64,000 nt of DNA from NCBI RefSeq assembly GCF_022811665.1, contig NZ_CP094529.1, positions 806,001 through 870,000 on the forward strand. The letters run 5' to 3'. A program made the translations under genes and the position numbers. Source of the DNA: Chryseobacterium oryzae. Its GTDB lineage: Bacteria > Bacteroidota > Bacteroidia > Flavobacteriales > Weeksellaceae. Positions 26,055 through 34,851 of this stretch are shown in pieces; within the stretch, counting starts at the first letter, position 1, and the number at the start of each line of letters is the position of its first letter. A model generated the notes under the pieces. It was not told where the DNA came from and searched no databases. It was given only the letters and a program-made list of their open reading frames with translations.

Positions 26055-26786
26055 ATGAAGAAGATAGCTATTATCAGCGATATACACGGCAACCTGCCGG
26101 CGTTGCAAAAAGTACTCGAAGATCTGGAATCCCGTAATATATCCGACATTTATTGTCTTGGAGATTTGGTAGATTTTGCACCGTGGGGCAATGAGGTTAT
26201 CAATCTCATGAAGGCAAAAAATATCCCTTGTCTTTTAGGAAATCATGACGAGCGGATTGCATACGATTTACCGATTATTCCATTAAGTCATCATAGCGAA
26301 AAGGAAACTGCCAATCGTTTTGTGGCAATCAATCACAGTAAAAAATACATTACAGACGAAAACAAGCAATGGCTCGGTTCATTACCGCTGAATTTAGAAC
26401 TTACCGTTCCTACCTCAAAAGTGAATCTGAATGTCCTTTTGGTTCACGCTTCATTAAACAGCAATGACGAGTACGTTTTTGAAAAAGATAATAAAGAACA
26501 AATGCTTCAGGAATTGAAAAACCGACAAATAAATATCGTTTGTATGGGACATACCCATTATTCTTATATCCAGAAAACAGAGGATATTTGGGTGATAAAT
26601 GTCGGTTCTGTGGGGCGTTCTAAAGAAGCCGACCGGAAGGCAACTTATGGAATCATCACCTTTCGGGATGAAGAAATTTTACCCGAAATTGTGAAAGTTG
26701 ATTATAACATCAATGCCGTTGCCGATGCTATCTATAAAAGCGAAATCCCTGATTTCTATGCCGATTTTCTTTTGAGTTTGGATTGA
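26055..26786 (+). CDS. Metallophosphoesterase (YfcE/calcineurin-like)
   Basis: A 243-residue calcineurin-like phosphoesterase. The dinuclear metal motifs are complete: SDIHGN at residues 8-13, GDLVD near 38, GNHDE near 63, VHAS near 134, and the late GHTHYSY near 165. I use ATG 26055; a GTG at 26046 is three codons earlier. It resembles small cytosolic phosphodiesterases, but no substrate can be named. It sits between the RND permease and its outer-membrane channel gene, separated from the former by a terminator and its own promoter. Confidence 0.87.
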   Translation: MKKIAIISDIHGNLPALQKVLEDLESRNISDIYCLGDLVDFAPWGNEVINLMKAKNIPCLLGNHDERIAYDLPIIPLSHHSEKETANRFVAINHSKKYITDENKQWLGSLPLNLELTVPTSKVNLNVLLVHASLNSNDEYVFEKDNKEQMLQELKNRQINIVCMGHTHYSYIQKTEDIWVINVGSVGRSKEADRKATYGIITFRDEEILPEIVKVDYNINAVADAIYKSEIPDFYADFLLSLD

Positions 26787-26971
26787 TTATTTAGTCGTGT
26801 TTACATTTCGAACTTCAATTTCATAAGAAGTTTTTTTTAGAAAAAAGAATTGAAATCGGTAGAATCTGTATTTCCTCATTTCAGTTTCCGATTTCATCAC
26901 TTCAAGCATCTTTATAATCTTCGAAGAAAATTACAGCTTAATTTTGAATTGAGAACTAAAGTTAATCTCAA

Positions 26972-28372
26972 ATGAAATTAATAAGTAAAAATAGTATAAA
27001 GATCGCAGTGGCTTCAGTACTTTTGCAATCCTGTAAAGTCACCAAAGATTACCAACGCCCCGAGCTAAATCTTCCGCAAAGTTATGAAAATAAAGCTGCT
27101 GCGGATGATGCTTCGATTTCGGAAACTCCCTCTTACAAACAATTTTTTACGGATGCTGCATTGGTGAAATTGATGGATGATGTAATGGCAAATAATCCTG
27201 ATCTTGGTACAGCTACAGAGCAGATTTTAGCCTCAGAAGCTATGCTGAAAAGCATCAAACTGAACTACTTGCCAGATATTAATTTGCAGGTGAATGCCGG
27301 TGTGCAAAGGCTTTCTAAAAACAGTATGATGGGATCGGTGGCCGGAGATAATGTTTTTGAGGAATACAATTTTGCAGTTCCGGTCTCTTGGGACATCGAT
27401 TTTTGGGGAAAACTGAAAAAACAAAGAGAAGAAGCCTTGTCCAACTATCTTAGCCTTGCCGAAAATCGCCGTGCTTTGCGGGTTCAGCTCATTGCGCAAA
27501 CTGCACAGGCTTATTATAATCTCCTGAGTCTGGATGAGCAGTTGCGTATCACACAAGAAGTGGAAAAAAGTATGCAACAAACTCTGGATATGCTCAAGAT
27601 ACAATACAGCGTAGGCGATGTTACGTCTTTGGCAATAAAACAATCGCAGGCACAGTTGGCAGAAACCAGAGCCTTAATTCCTGAAATAAAAGCGAGCATC
27701 AAAGCGCAGGAAAACGTTTTGCAAACGCTTGCCGGCCGCTATCCCGAGCCGGTAGAACGCACCCATACTTTTGGCAGAATGGCTTTTGGATCGGATATTA
27801 ATGCGGGCATCCCGGCAGATGTGCTCCAAAACCGTCCCGATGTAAAACAGCAGGAGTTGGTTTTGCAAGCGGCTTCTGCACGAGTGGGAATAGCCAAAAC
27901 CGACTTTTATCCGAGTCTTAAAATTAGCGGACAAGGTGGTCTCAATGCTGTGAAAGCCAGCCATTGGTTTTCGATTCCGGCATCATTGTTCGGAAATGCG
28001 GCGGCAGGTCTTACGCAACCTATTTTCAATAGAAGAACGATAAAATCTGCTTATGAACAGGCGGTGCATCAGCGGGAAGCTGCTGTGCATCAGTTCCGGA
28101 AATCGGTGCTGAATGCCGTAGAAGAGGTTAGTACATCATTGAGTAATATCAACCGGATCAAAGAACAACTGGTTGAGGTTAATAACCGGAAAACCGCCAT
28201 GGATAAAGCGATTAAAGATGCTCAAATCCTTTATAAATACGGAGAAGCCAATTATCTGGAAGTGCTTACCGTGCAGCAAAGTTATTTCCAAACCGAATTG
28301 GCTTATACCATGGCGATTCAGAAAGAAATAAATACGTATATTGCTTTATACAAATCTTTGGGCGGTAATTAA
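26972..28372 (+). CDS. TolC-family outer-membrane efflux lipoprotein (NodT/OprM type)
   Basis: Outer-membrane channel of 466 residues. A lipoprotein signal ends at LLQSC with Cys21. The mature part carries the two repeated coiled-coil and barrel halves of the OprM/NodT group (SYKQFFTDAALVKLMDDVMANNPDL; ADVLQNRPDVKQQELVLQAA; YLEVLTVQQSYFQTELAY). It should complete the RND pump encoded upstream. The histidine kinase gene begins at the very next base after its stop codon, so the two are translationally coupled or at least co-transcribed. Confidence 0.93.
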   Translation: MKLISKNSIKIAVASVLLQSCKVTKDYQRPELNLPQSYENKAAADDASISETPSYKQFFTDAALVKLMDDVMANNPDLGTATEQILASEAMLKSIKLNYLPDINLQVNAGVQRLSKNSMMGSVAGDNVFEEYNFAVPVSWDIDFWGKLKKQREEALSNYLSLAENRRALRVQLIAQTAQAYYNLLSLDEQLRITQEVEKSMQQTLDMLKIQYSVGDVTSLAIKQSQAQLAETRALIPEIKASIKAQENVLQTLAGRYPEPVERTHTFGRMAFGSDINAGIPADVLQNRPDVKQQELVLQAASARVGIAKTDFYPSLKISGQGGLNAVKASHWFSIPASLFGNAAAGLTQPIFNRRTIKSAYEQAVHQREAAVHQFRKSVLNAVEEVSTSLSNINRIKEQLVEVNNRKTAMDKAIKDAQILYKYGEANYLEVLTVQQSYFQTELAYTMAIQKEINTYIALYKSLGGN

Positions 28373-29476
28373 ATGAACAATCACGATACCATCTGGAAAA
28401 ACTCTTTTTGGAAATTTTTTTTCCACTGGAGTGGCGTGTTGGTTTCTTTGGCATTGGCAAACTTTATCCAGTTTCTTCTTAATCCGCAAAGCAGTTGGTG
28501 GGATTTTTACAAACAAGCAAAATGGACGGAGATTGGTGCCACCATTTTGGGCGGCATTGCAATGTATGGCATTTTGTTCTGGATTATCCGACTGCTTTCT
28601 GAAGGTGCCGAAAAATGGAAGCTGGTAAAAAACAATATGGTGATTCATTTTCTGATCACCACATTGGTGGTAATTGGCTGTATGTTCTTGTTACTGTATC
28701 TGGAAAATGTGGTGTACGAATGGATTTGGCCCGAGCCTTCTGAAACAAGTCAGGAAATTGAGTTGGGAATAAAACAATATTTGGTGGTGAACATTGTGGT
28801 AGCCGCGTTTGTAAACAGTTTTTATAATTCTTATTTCTTTTTCGAAAAATGGAAAGCCAAAGTAATCGAAAGTAATAAGCTGGAAATACACGCCCATCAG
28901 CTCAAAGAAAATGCCTTACAGTCGGAGTTGGAGATTCTCAAATTGCAGTTAGATCCGCATTTTCTCTTCAATAATTTCAGTATTTTAACGCAACTGATTG
29001 AGACCGATAAAGAAGCAGCTCATGCATTTTTGTCTAATCTTTCCCGTGTTTATCGCTATATTTTGACCACGGCAAAAAAGGATATGGTTTCTCTGGATGA
29101 AGAATTAAAGTTTGTAGAAATGTATTTTCATCTCATCAAAATTCGTCACAGAGAAAGTATCCATTTAGAGATAAATGTGAAAGATGGCGACAAGGGCAAA
29201 GGCATCCCGCCGGTTACTTTGCAACTGTTGATTGAGAATGCCATTAAGCATAATATCTCGACACTTAAGCAGCCACTCACGATTTTTATCGAAAGTGATG
29301 AAAATTGTGTCATCACGGTAAAAAATAATCTGCAACGTATCAATATCGATTATAAAAGTACCGGAATGGGACTCAAAAACATCCGGGAAAGATACCAATT
29401 GCTGCAAGGGAAAATGCCTGAAGTTATAACCAAATCTGACCAGTTTGAAGTTAAATTACCTTTATTAATGCTGTAA
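28373..29476 (+). CDS. LytS-type sensor histidine kinase
   Basis: A 367-residue membrane kinase of the His_kinase (LytS/YehU) family. About four hydrophobic segments lie in residues 15-160. A short coiled coil leads to the phosphoacceptor block LQLDPHFLFNNFSIL with His196. The ATPase part has LLIENAIKHNIS (N box) and STGMGLKNIRERYQLL (G box). There is no periplasmic sensor domain, so the signal is probably sensed in the membrane. It abuts the TolC-type gene and precedes the LytTR regulator by 8 bases, forming one unit. Confidence 0.93.
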   Translation: MNNHDTIWKNSFWKFFFHWSGVLVSLALANFIQFLLNPQSSWWDFYKQAKWTEIGATILGGIAMYGILFWIIRLLSEGAEKWKLVKNNMVIHFLITTLVVIGCMFLLLYLENVVYEWIWPEPSETSQEIELGIKQYLVVNIVVAAFVNSFYNSYFFFEKWKAKVIESNKLEIHAHQLKENALQSELEILKLQLDPHFLFNNFSILTQLIETDKEAAHAFLSNLSRVYRYILTTAKKDMVSLDEELKFVEMYFHLIKIRHRESIHLEINVKDGDKGKGIPPVTLQLLIENAIKHNISTLKQPLTIFIESDENCVITVKNNLQRINIDYKSTGMGLKNIRERYQLLQGKMPEVITKSDQFEVKLPLLML

Positions 29477-29484
29477 AAAATGCT

Positions 29485-30240
29485 ATGAAATATCTTATTG
29501 TAGAAGACGAATTGCATAACGCCGAATTGCTGAAAAGCAGTGTCGAAAAGTACGATGATACGGCAGAACTGCTCGCTGTTTTACCAAGTATCGAAGAAAG
29601 CGTGGAGTGGCTGAGCAGCCATTCTGCACCGGATGTTATCTTTATGGATGTCCGGTTGGCAGACGGTTTGTCGTTTGAGATTTTTAAGCAAACCAAAGTG
29701 CAGTCACCGGTGATTTTTACCACGGCTTATGACGAGTATGCCTTGCAGGCTTTTAAGGTGTACGGTTCTGCATATCTTCTAAAACCGATTGTTAAAGAAG
29801 AACTGGAAGAAGCAATGGAGAAAGTAACGCGCATAAAACCACAATTTTCCGAAGACGATTTGGGCGCATTGATGGAGATGTTCCGCACGCATCAAAAAAA
29901 ATACAAAAGCCGGTTTTTACTGCACTTTCGGGAGACTTACAAAATGGTGCAGGTAGAGGATATTGATTATGCTTATCTTGAGCATAAGAATGTCTATTTC
30001 CGATTGTTAGATGGCTCTTCAGTTGCCGTGCCGTATAATTTGGAAGAGCTGGAAGAACAGCTGGATCCGCAGTTTTTTTTCCGTGTCAATCGGCAGTATA
30101 TTCTGAGCATCAACAGTATCGATAGTATTCATAAATATTTTAATGAGAAATCAAAAATCATTCTGAAACGTGACCGCGAAGCAGAAGTAATCGTCAGCCG
30201 AATCAAAATGCCGCAATTCAAGTTGTGGTTAGATCGGTAA
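29485..30240 (+). CDS. LytTR-family response regulator
   Basis: A 251-residue regulator. The receiver domain has acidic residues near 7-9 (VEDE), the phosphoacceptor Asp55 in DVIFMDVRLADG, and the Lys in YLLKPI near 97. The LytTR DNA-binding domain occupies about residues 145-250 (FLLHFRETYKMVQVEDIDYAY, FFRVNRQYILSINSI). It pairs with the histidine kinase just upstream. Its targets may include the efflux genes, which would make the block self-regulated, but no repeated LytTR site was recognised by eye. Confidence 0.93.
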   Translation: MKYLIVEDELHNAELLKSSVEKYDDTAELLAVLPSIEESVEWLSSHSAPDVIFMDVRLADGLSFEIFKQTKVQSPVIFTTAYDEYALQAFKVYGSAYLLKPIVKEELEEAMEKVTRIKPQFSEDDLGALMEMFRTHQKKYKSRFLLHFRETYKMVQVEDIDYAYLEHKNVYFRLLDGSSVAVPYNLEELEEQLDPQFFFRVNRQYILSINSIDSIHKYFNEKSKIILKRDREAEVIVSRIKMPQFKLWLDR

Positions 30241-30265
30241 TCAATCAATTAAAATCAGAAAAAAA

Positions 30266-30802
30266 ATGGAATTTTTTAGAACAGAACGCTTAATCATTCG
30301 CCGATTCGAAAAAGAAGATGCACCCGATTTGTTTGATTATTTTGAAGAGCCGAGAGTCAATTGTTTTATGGACGAAAAGTTATCGGACCTCGGCGAAGCA
30401 CTTGCCGAAACCGAAAAAAAGAGTTGGGATTCCTCGCAATTTGCAGTTTGTTTAAAAGAAAACGGAAGTCTCATCGGAAACTTGTTTGCATACCCCGAAC
30501 GGGATAGCGATACTTATGGCGTAGGGTGGAATTTCAATTCCAAATTCGGAGGTCAGGGTTTTGCCAGCGAGGCTGCCAAAGGCTTATTCGATTATTTATT
30601 TGAGGAAAAAAATACCCGCAGAATCTATTGCTACGTAGAAGAGGATAATTTGCCTTCCCAAAAATTATGCAAACGCCTCGGCATGCGTCAGGAAGGGCTG
30701 TTTCTGGATTATGTTTCGTTCGTGAAAAATGATGATGGCAGTTTGCGGTACGAAAATACCATGCAATTGGCTATTTTGAAACGGGAATGGGAGAGGAAAT
30801 AG
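30266..30802 (+). CDS. GNAT-family N-acetyltransferase (RimJ/RimL-like)
   Basis: A 178-residue acetyltransferase. It has the family start FFRTERLIIRRFEKEDAPDLFDYF, the acetyl-CoA region YGVGWNFNSKFGGQGFASEAAKGLFDYLF near residue 77, and the closing strand NLPSQKLCKRLGMRQEGLF. The substrate could be a protein N-terminus or a small molecule. It is the last gene of the efflux block, 25 bases after the response regulator, and ends at a bidirectional terminator. Confidence 0.9.
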   Translation: MEFFRTERLIIRRFEKEDAPDLFDYFEEPRVNCFMDEKLSDLGEALAETEKKSWDSSQFAVCLKENGSLIGNLFAYPERDSDTYGVGWNFNSKFGGQGFASEAAKGLFDYLFEEKNTRRIYCYVEEDNLPSQKLCKRLGMRQEGLFLDYVSFVKNDDGSLRYENTMQLAILKREWERK

Positions 30803-30811
30803 TTTTAATAA

Positions 30812-30841
30812 AAGAGGCTCAGATAAAAATCTAAGCCTCTT
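30812..30841. terminator. Bidirectional terminator between GNAT and carboxylase genes
   Basis: Inverted repeat aagaggctcagat (30812-30824) / atctaagcctctt (30829-30841), one mismatch, with T-rich sequence on both strands, between convergent genes. Confidence 0.75.
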
Positions 30842-30863
30842 ATTTTATTAAGTTTTATTGAAT

Positions 30864-32492
30864 TTAAACCTGAATAACTCCTAAGTTAAATTTCTCTGTA
30901 ATTGGAGAATGATCGGCTGCTTCTATTCCCATAGAAATCCATTTTCTGGTGTCAATAGGATTAATGATGGCATCTGTCCACAGTCTTGCAGCAGCATAAG
31001 TAGCTTCTGTCTGTTTCTGGTATTTTTTTGAAATTGTATCTAGAATTTCTTTATGTTCTTCCGCGGAAATCTCTTTTCCTTGCTTCTTTAAAGTAGATTC
31101 TTGTATTTGTGCTAAAACTTTAGCAGCCTGTGCACCGCCCATTACCGCAAGATCTGCCCATGGCCAAGCTACAATTAATCTTGGATCGTAGGCTTTACCG
31201 CACATTGCGTAATTACCTGCTCCGTAAGAATTACCTGTAATAATAGTAAATTTTGGAACGACAGAATTAGAAACGGCATTTACCATTTTGGCTCCGTCCT
31301 TAATAATTCCGCCATGTTCGGATTTTGAACCCACCATAAAACCGGTAACATCCTGCAAAAATACCAAAGGGATTTTTCTCTGGTTACAATTGGCGATAAA
31401 TCGGGTTGCTTTATCTGCAGAATCGGAATATATTACACCACCGAACTGCATTTCTCCTTTTCCGCTTTTTACCAGTTTTCTTTGGTTGGCAACAATTCCT
31501 ACAGACCATCCATCAATTCTTGCTGTTGCACAAATAATGCTTTTTCCGTAGTCTGGTTTATATTCTTCAAATTCAGAATTGTCTACAAGACATTTAATAA
31601 TATCCGTAGTATCATATTGTTCTGCACGGGATACCGGCATGATTCCGAAAATATTTTCAGGTTTTTCTTTTGGCGGAAAACTTTCAATTCTGTCGAAACC
31701 TGCTTTTTCGTAAGTTCCAACAGATTTCATGATGTTTTTTATACGATCTAGAGCGTCTTTATCGTCTTTAGCTTTATAGTCTGTTACTCCTGAAATAGAG
31801 CAGTGGGTAGTGGCTCCTCCTAAGGTTTCATTATCAATAGATTCCCCGATTGCAGCTTTTACCAGATAACTTCCGGCTAGAAAAATAGAACCGGTTTTAT
31901 CTACAATCATGGCTTCGTCGCTCATAATTGGGAGATATGCTCCACCCGCAACACAGCTTCCCATTACTGCAGAAATCTGGATAATTCCTGCGGCACTCAT
32001 TTTTGCATTGTTTCTGAAAATTCTGCCGAACATTTCTTTATCAGGAAAAATTTCGTCCTGCATAGGAAGATAAACACCTGCAGAATCTACCAAATAGATA
32101 ATTGGGAGTCTGTTTTCCATCGCAATTTCCTGTGCTCTCAGGTTTTTTTTGCCGGTTATAGGAAACCAGGCTCCAGCTTTTACAGAAGCATCATTGGCAA
32201 CAACAATACATTGTCTTCCGGAAACATATCCCATCACCACCACCACACCACCACTTGGGCAGCCTCCATGTTCTTCATACATTTCGTATCCGGCAAAAGC
32301 TCCGATTTCTATAGAATCTGAATTTTTATCAAGAAGATAATCTATTCTTTCTCTTGCCGTCATTTTTCCTTCATCACGAAGTTTCTGAAGTCTTTTTTCG
32401 CCACCTCCTTTTTTAATTTCGTTGAAGAGACGGTTAATTTCAGAAAGTTTTAATTTATTCTGATCTTCCCTTTTATTAAATTCAATATCCAT
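30864..32492 (-). CDS. Acyl-CoA carboxylase beta subunit (carboxyltransferase)
   Basis: A 542-residue biotin-dependent carboxyltransferase of the propionyl/methylcrotonyl-CoA carboxylase beta family. The two crotonase-like halves are visible: GGACPSG-like region GGCPSGGVVVVMGYVSGRQC with VVANDASVKAGAWFP, and later FLQDVTGFMVGSKSEHGGIIKDGAKM with GNSYGAGNYAMCGKAYDPR. The biotin carboxylase partner is not in this window. The sequence (GAWFPITGKKNLRAQEIAMENRLP) looks closest to methylcrotonyl-CoA carboxylase, which serves leucine breakdown, but the choice of acyl-CoA is not certain. It is transcribed alone. Confidence 0.9.
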   Translation of the reverse strand: MDIEFNKREDQNKLKLSEINRLFNEIKKGGGEKRLQKLRDEGKMTARERIDYLLDKNSDSIEIGAFAGYEMYEEHGGCPSGGVVVVMGYVSGRQCIVVANDASVKAGAWFPITGKKNLRAQEIAMENRLPIIYLVDSAGVYLPMQDEIFPDKEMFGRIFRNNAKMSAAGIIQISAVMGSCVAGGAYLPIMSDEAMIVDKTGSIFLAGSYLVKAAIGESIDNETLGGATTHCSISGVTDYKAKDDKDALDRIKNIMKSVGTYEKAGFDRIESFPPKEKPENIFGIMPVSRAEQYDTTDIIKCLVDNSEFEEYKPDYGKSIICATARIDGWSVGIVANQRKLVKSGKGEMQFGGVIYSDSADKATRFIANCNQRKIPLVFLQDVTGFMVGSKSEHGGIIKDGAKMVNAVSNSVVPKFTIITGNSYGAGNYAMCGKAYDPRLIVAWPWADLAVMGGAQAAKVLAQIQESTLKKQGKEISAEEHKEILDTISKKYQKQTEATYAAARLWTDAIINPIDTRKWISMGIEAADHSPITEKFNLGVIQV

Positions 32493-32723
32493 GAAATCTA
32501 TTTTTTAAACTGCCTAAAGATACTATTTTTGGCAAAATAACAATAAAATGATAAGGAGTATATTTAAGTTTTTGGTTTTCAGAATTTTATGAAAAGTTTA
32601 ACAAAGTTAAGTTTTGTTATGTTCGTAATATTTTATAATTTTACCCAAGAGTATCAGAGTAAATACTTTGGTGAAATACTCTAAGTTCCTAGTTTATTTT
32701 TTTAATAGTTTATTATTTGAAGG

Positions 32724-32755
32724 CCCTGAAAGTTTCATAGACTTTCAGGGTTTTT
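32724..32755 (+). terminator. Terminator of the unit upstream of the DMT transporter
   Basis: Perfect 10-base inverted repeat ccctgaaagt (32724-32733) / actttcaggg (32741-32750) followed by TTTTT. No recognised plus-strand gene lies upstream of it. Confidence 0.8.
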
Positions 32756-32827
32756 GTTATAAAAACGATTTTTATTTAAAAATATTTCAGCTTTAATTAA
32801 TTCCTTCTCAATGTGAAAACAGATTAG

Positions 32828-32835
32828 TAGATTTG
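32828..32835 (+). promoter_or_regulatory. -7 promoter element of the DMT transporter
   Basis: TAGATTTG, 25 bases ahead of the ATG at 32861 and downstream of the preceding terminator. Confidence 0.6.
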
Positions 32836-32860
32836 CACTTGGGATATTTAGGAAGACATT

Positions 32861-33754
32861 ATGCAGAAATTAGCACTTTTCAGATTACATTTTATTGTTT
32901 TTTTGTGGGGTTTCACCGCAATTTTAGGTAAACTGATTACCGCTAATGCACCCATTCTTGTATTTTACCGTATGCTTTTTGCGTCTATTTTTCTGTATGT
33001 TTTTCTTAGGTTTTTTAAGAAAGAAAGTATTAAGGTTTCAAAAAAGCTTTTTTTTCAGTTGGCAGGAGTGGGCTTTTTTATGGCACTGCACTGGTACTGC
33101 TTTTTTTATTCTATAAAAGTTTCTAATGTTTCTATTGCATTAAGCTGTCTTTCTCTTTCTACGCTTTTTGCGTCGGTTCTGGAACCTTTGGTGTATAAAA
33201 GAAAAATAGATATTTCTGAAGTTATAATGGGAGTCGTTATTGTTTCGTGCATTCTCTTAATTTTTAAAACTGAATTTCAATATAAAGAAGGAATATTTTT
33301 CGGAATATTATGTGCTGTTTTTGGGACAATTTTTTCGGTATGTAACGGAAAACTTTTTGGTAAAACCAGCTCTGGGAATATTATTTTTTATGAAATATTT
33401 ACCGGCTGGTTCATATTAATGCTTTTTTATGTTGCTACAGGACAAATTGTTGAAATGAACGAAATAAACTATAGAGATTTGGCGTTAATAGGCTTATTGG
33501 CAAGTGTATTTACCGCTTATCCCATGTTTGAATCTATTAAGCTAATGAAATATATTTCGCCATTTACATTAATTTTAACAGTAAATTTGGAGCCGGTTTA
33601 CGGAATTATATTAGCTTTTTTTATCTTTGAAGAATCAGAAAATATGAGTCCGGTATTTTATATTGCCTCTTTGGTCATGATTTTAGCAATATTAGCTAAT
33701 GCTGTAATAAAAAACAGGAAACAGAAAAAACTTAATAAGCATCAATCTATATGA
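32861..33754 (+). CDS. DMT-superfamily (EamA) transporter
   Basis: A 297-residue inner-membrane protein with ten hydrophobic segments in two EamA repeats. The first repeat starts at LALFRLHFIVFLWGFTAILGK and the second at IFFGILCAVFGTIFSVCNGK. The motif TLILTVNLEPVYGIILAFFIFEE near the end is typical of RhaT/EamA drug-metabolite exporters. Substrate is unknown. Its stop overlaps the ATG of the PorV/PorQ-family gene (ATGA), so the two are coupled. Confidence 0.88.
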   Translation: MQKLALFRLHFIVFLWGFTAILGKLITANAPILVFYRMLFASIFLYVFLRFFKKESIKVSKKLFFQLAGVGFFMALHWYCFFYSIKVSNVSIALSCLSLSTLFASVLEPLVYKRKIDISEVIMGVVIVSCILLIFKTEFQYKEGIFFGILCAVFGTIFSVCNGKLFGKTSSGNIIFYEIFTGWFILMLFYVATGQIVEMNEINYRDLALIGLLASVFTAYPMFESIKLMKYISPFTLILTVNLEPVYGIILAFFIFEESENMSPVFYIASLVMILAILANAVIKNRKQKKLNKHQSI

Positions 33755-34833
33755 TGAAAAAATACTTTTTATTATTGCTAACAACGGTTTTTGCGACCTA
33801 CCAGTCACAGATTATCAGAAAATATTCCAACGAATTTTTAAATATCGGAGCTGGAGCAAGAGGAATAGGAATGGGTGGTGCAGTAATTACCAATCAGGAT
33901 GATGTATATTCTCCGATGTGGAATCCTGCAGGGTTAATGTCTATTCAGAAAGATTGGCAGGGAGCAGCAATGCACGCAGAGTATTTTGAATCTATTGCCA
34001 AATACGATTACCTTGCATACGCTAAAGTTTTAGAAACAGGTGTTTTCGGAGTTTCTGTGGTGAGATTGGGTGTTGATAATATTCTTAATACCACCCAACT
34101 TATAGATACAGAAGGAAATATTGATTATGATAAAATAACAAGATTTTCTCAGTCGGACTATGCCGGGATTATTTCTTATGCCTTTAATCCGGGAGGTAAT
34201 CCTAACTTAGATGTCGGGATTAATGCAAAAATTGTGTACAGAAATGTAGGGAAATTTGCCAATGGATATGGTTTTGGTTTTGATATCGGAGCCATCTATA
34301 AATTAGATAACGGCTGGAAAATAGGAGGTATGCTTCGCGATGCAACAACTACCGTCAACTTTTGGAACATCAACCAAAAAGAACTTTCTACGGTGGTAAA
34401 TGGTGAAGAGTTTAACCCCGCTCCGAAAGATAAAATGGAACTTACAATGCCGAAACTTAACGCCGGAGCCAGTAAATTGTTTGAAATTAACAGCAGTCTT
34501 TATGTTTTACCTGAAGCCGGCATTAATGTAGATTTTGCGAAAACAGCGGCACTGCTTTCTACAGATTTTGCAAGCATAACACCTTATGCAGGAGCAGAAC
34601 TGGGGTATCAGAAAATGATTTTTGTGAGATTGGGAGTTAACAGATTTCAGTCGATAACCGATATAGAAGATCTTAAAAGAAAAGTTTCTTTTCAGCCAAG
34701 TGCGGGTATTGGTATTAGATACAGAGGTCTTACTTTAGATTATGCTATCAGTAATTCAGGAATTGGAGGATCAAATTTTTATTCCAATTTCTTCTCTCTG
34801 AAACTGGATATGGGTGAATTTAGAAACGATTAA
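33751..34833 (+). CDS. PorV/PorQ-family outer-membrane protein
   Basis: A 360-residue beta-barrel with signal peptide (YFLLLLTTVFATYQSQ). The family start FLNIGAGARGIGMGGAVITNQDDVYSPMWNPAGL lies near residue 29, as in PorV/PorQ proteins of the type IX secretion system and their FadL-like relatives. PorV itself is usually longer, so this may be a paralogue rather than the secretion shuttle. It overlaps the DMT gene by 4 bases and is followed after 18 bases by a secreted protein of unknown function; the three look like one transcript. Confidence 0.85.
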   Translation: MMKKYFLLLLTTVFATYQSQIIRKYSNEFLNIGAGARGIGMGGAVITNQDDVYSPMWNPAGLMSIQKDWQGAAMHAEYFESIAKYDYLAYAKVLETGVFGVSVVRLGVDNILNTTQLIDTEGNIDYDKITRFSQSDYAGIISYAFNPGGNPNLDVGINAKIVYRNVGKFANGYGFGFDIGAIYKLDNGWKIGGMLRDATTTVNFWNINQKELSTVVNGEEFNPAPKDKMELTMPKLNAGASKLFEINSSLYVLPEAGINVDFAKTAALLSTDFASITPYAGAELGYQKMIFVRLGVNRFQSITDIEDLKRKVSFQPSAGIGIRYRGLTLDYAISNSGIGGSNFYSNFFSLKLDMGEFRND

Positions 34834-34851
34834 TGAATTTTTATTTTGAGC

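Larger units (their letters stand above)
32493..32860. other. Intergenic region with a candidate small transcription unit
   Basis: 368 bases between divergent genes. The plus strand holds a 31-codon ORF (32589-32684, MKSLTKLSFVMFVIF...), a strong terminator (32724-32755) and then the promoter of the DMT gene (32828-32835). A weak promoter-like stretch (TTG near 32615 and TAATTTTA near 32635) precedes the terminator. This could be a small RNA or a very short peptide gene; neither is proven. Confidence 0.4.
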
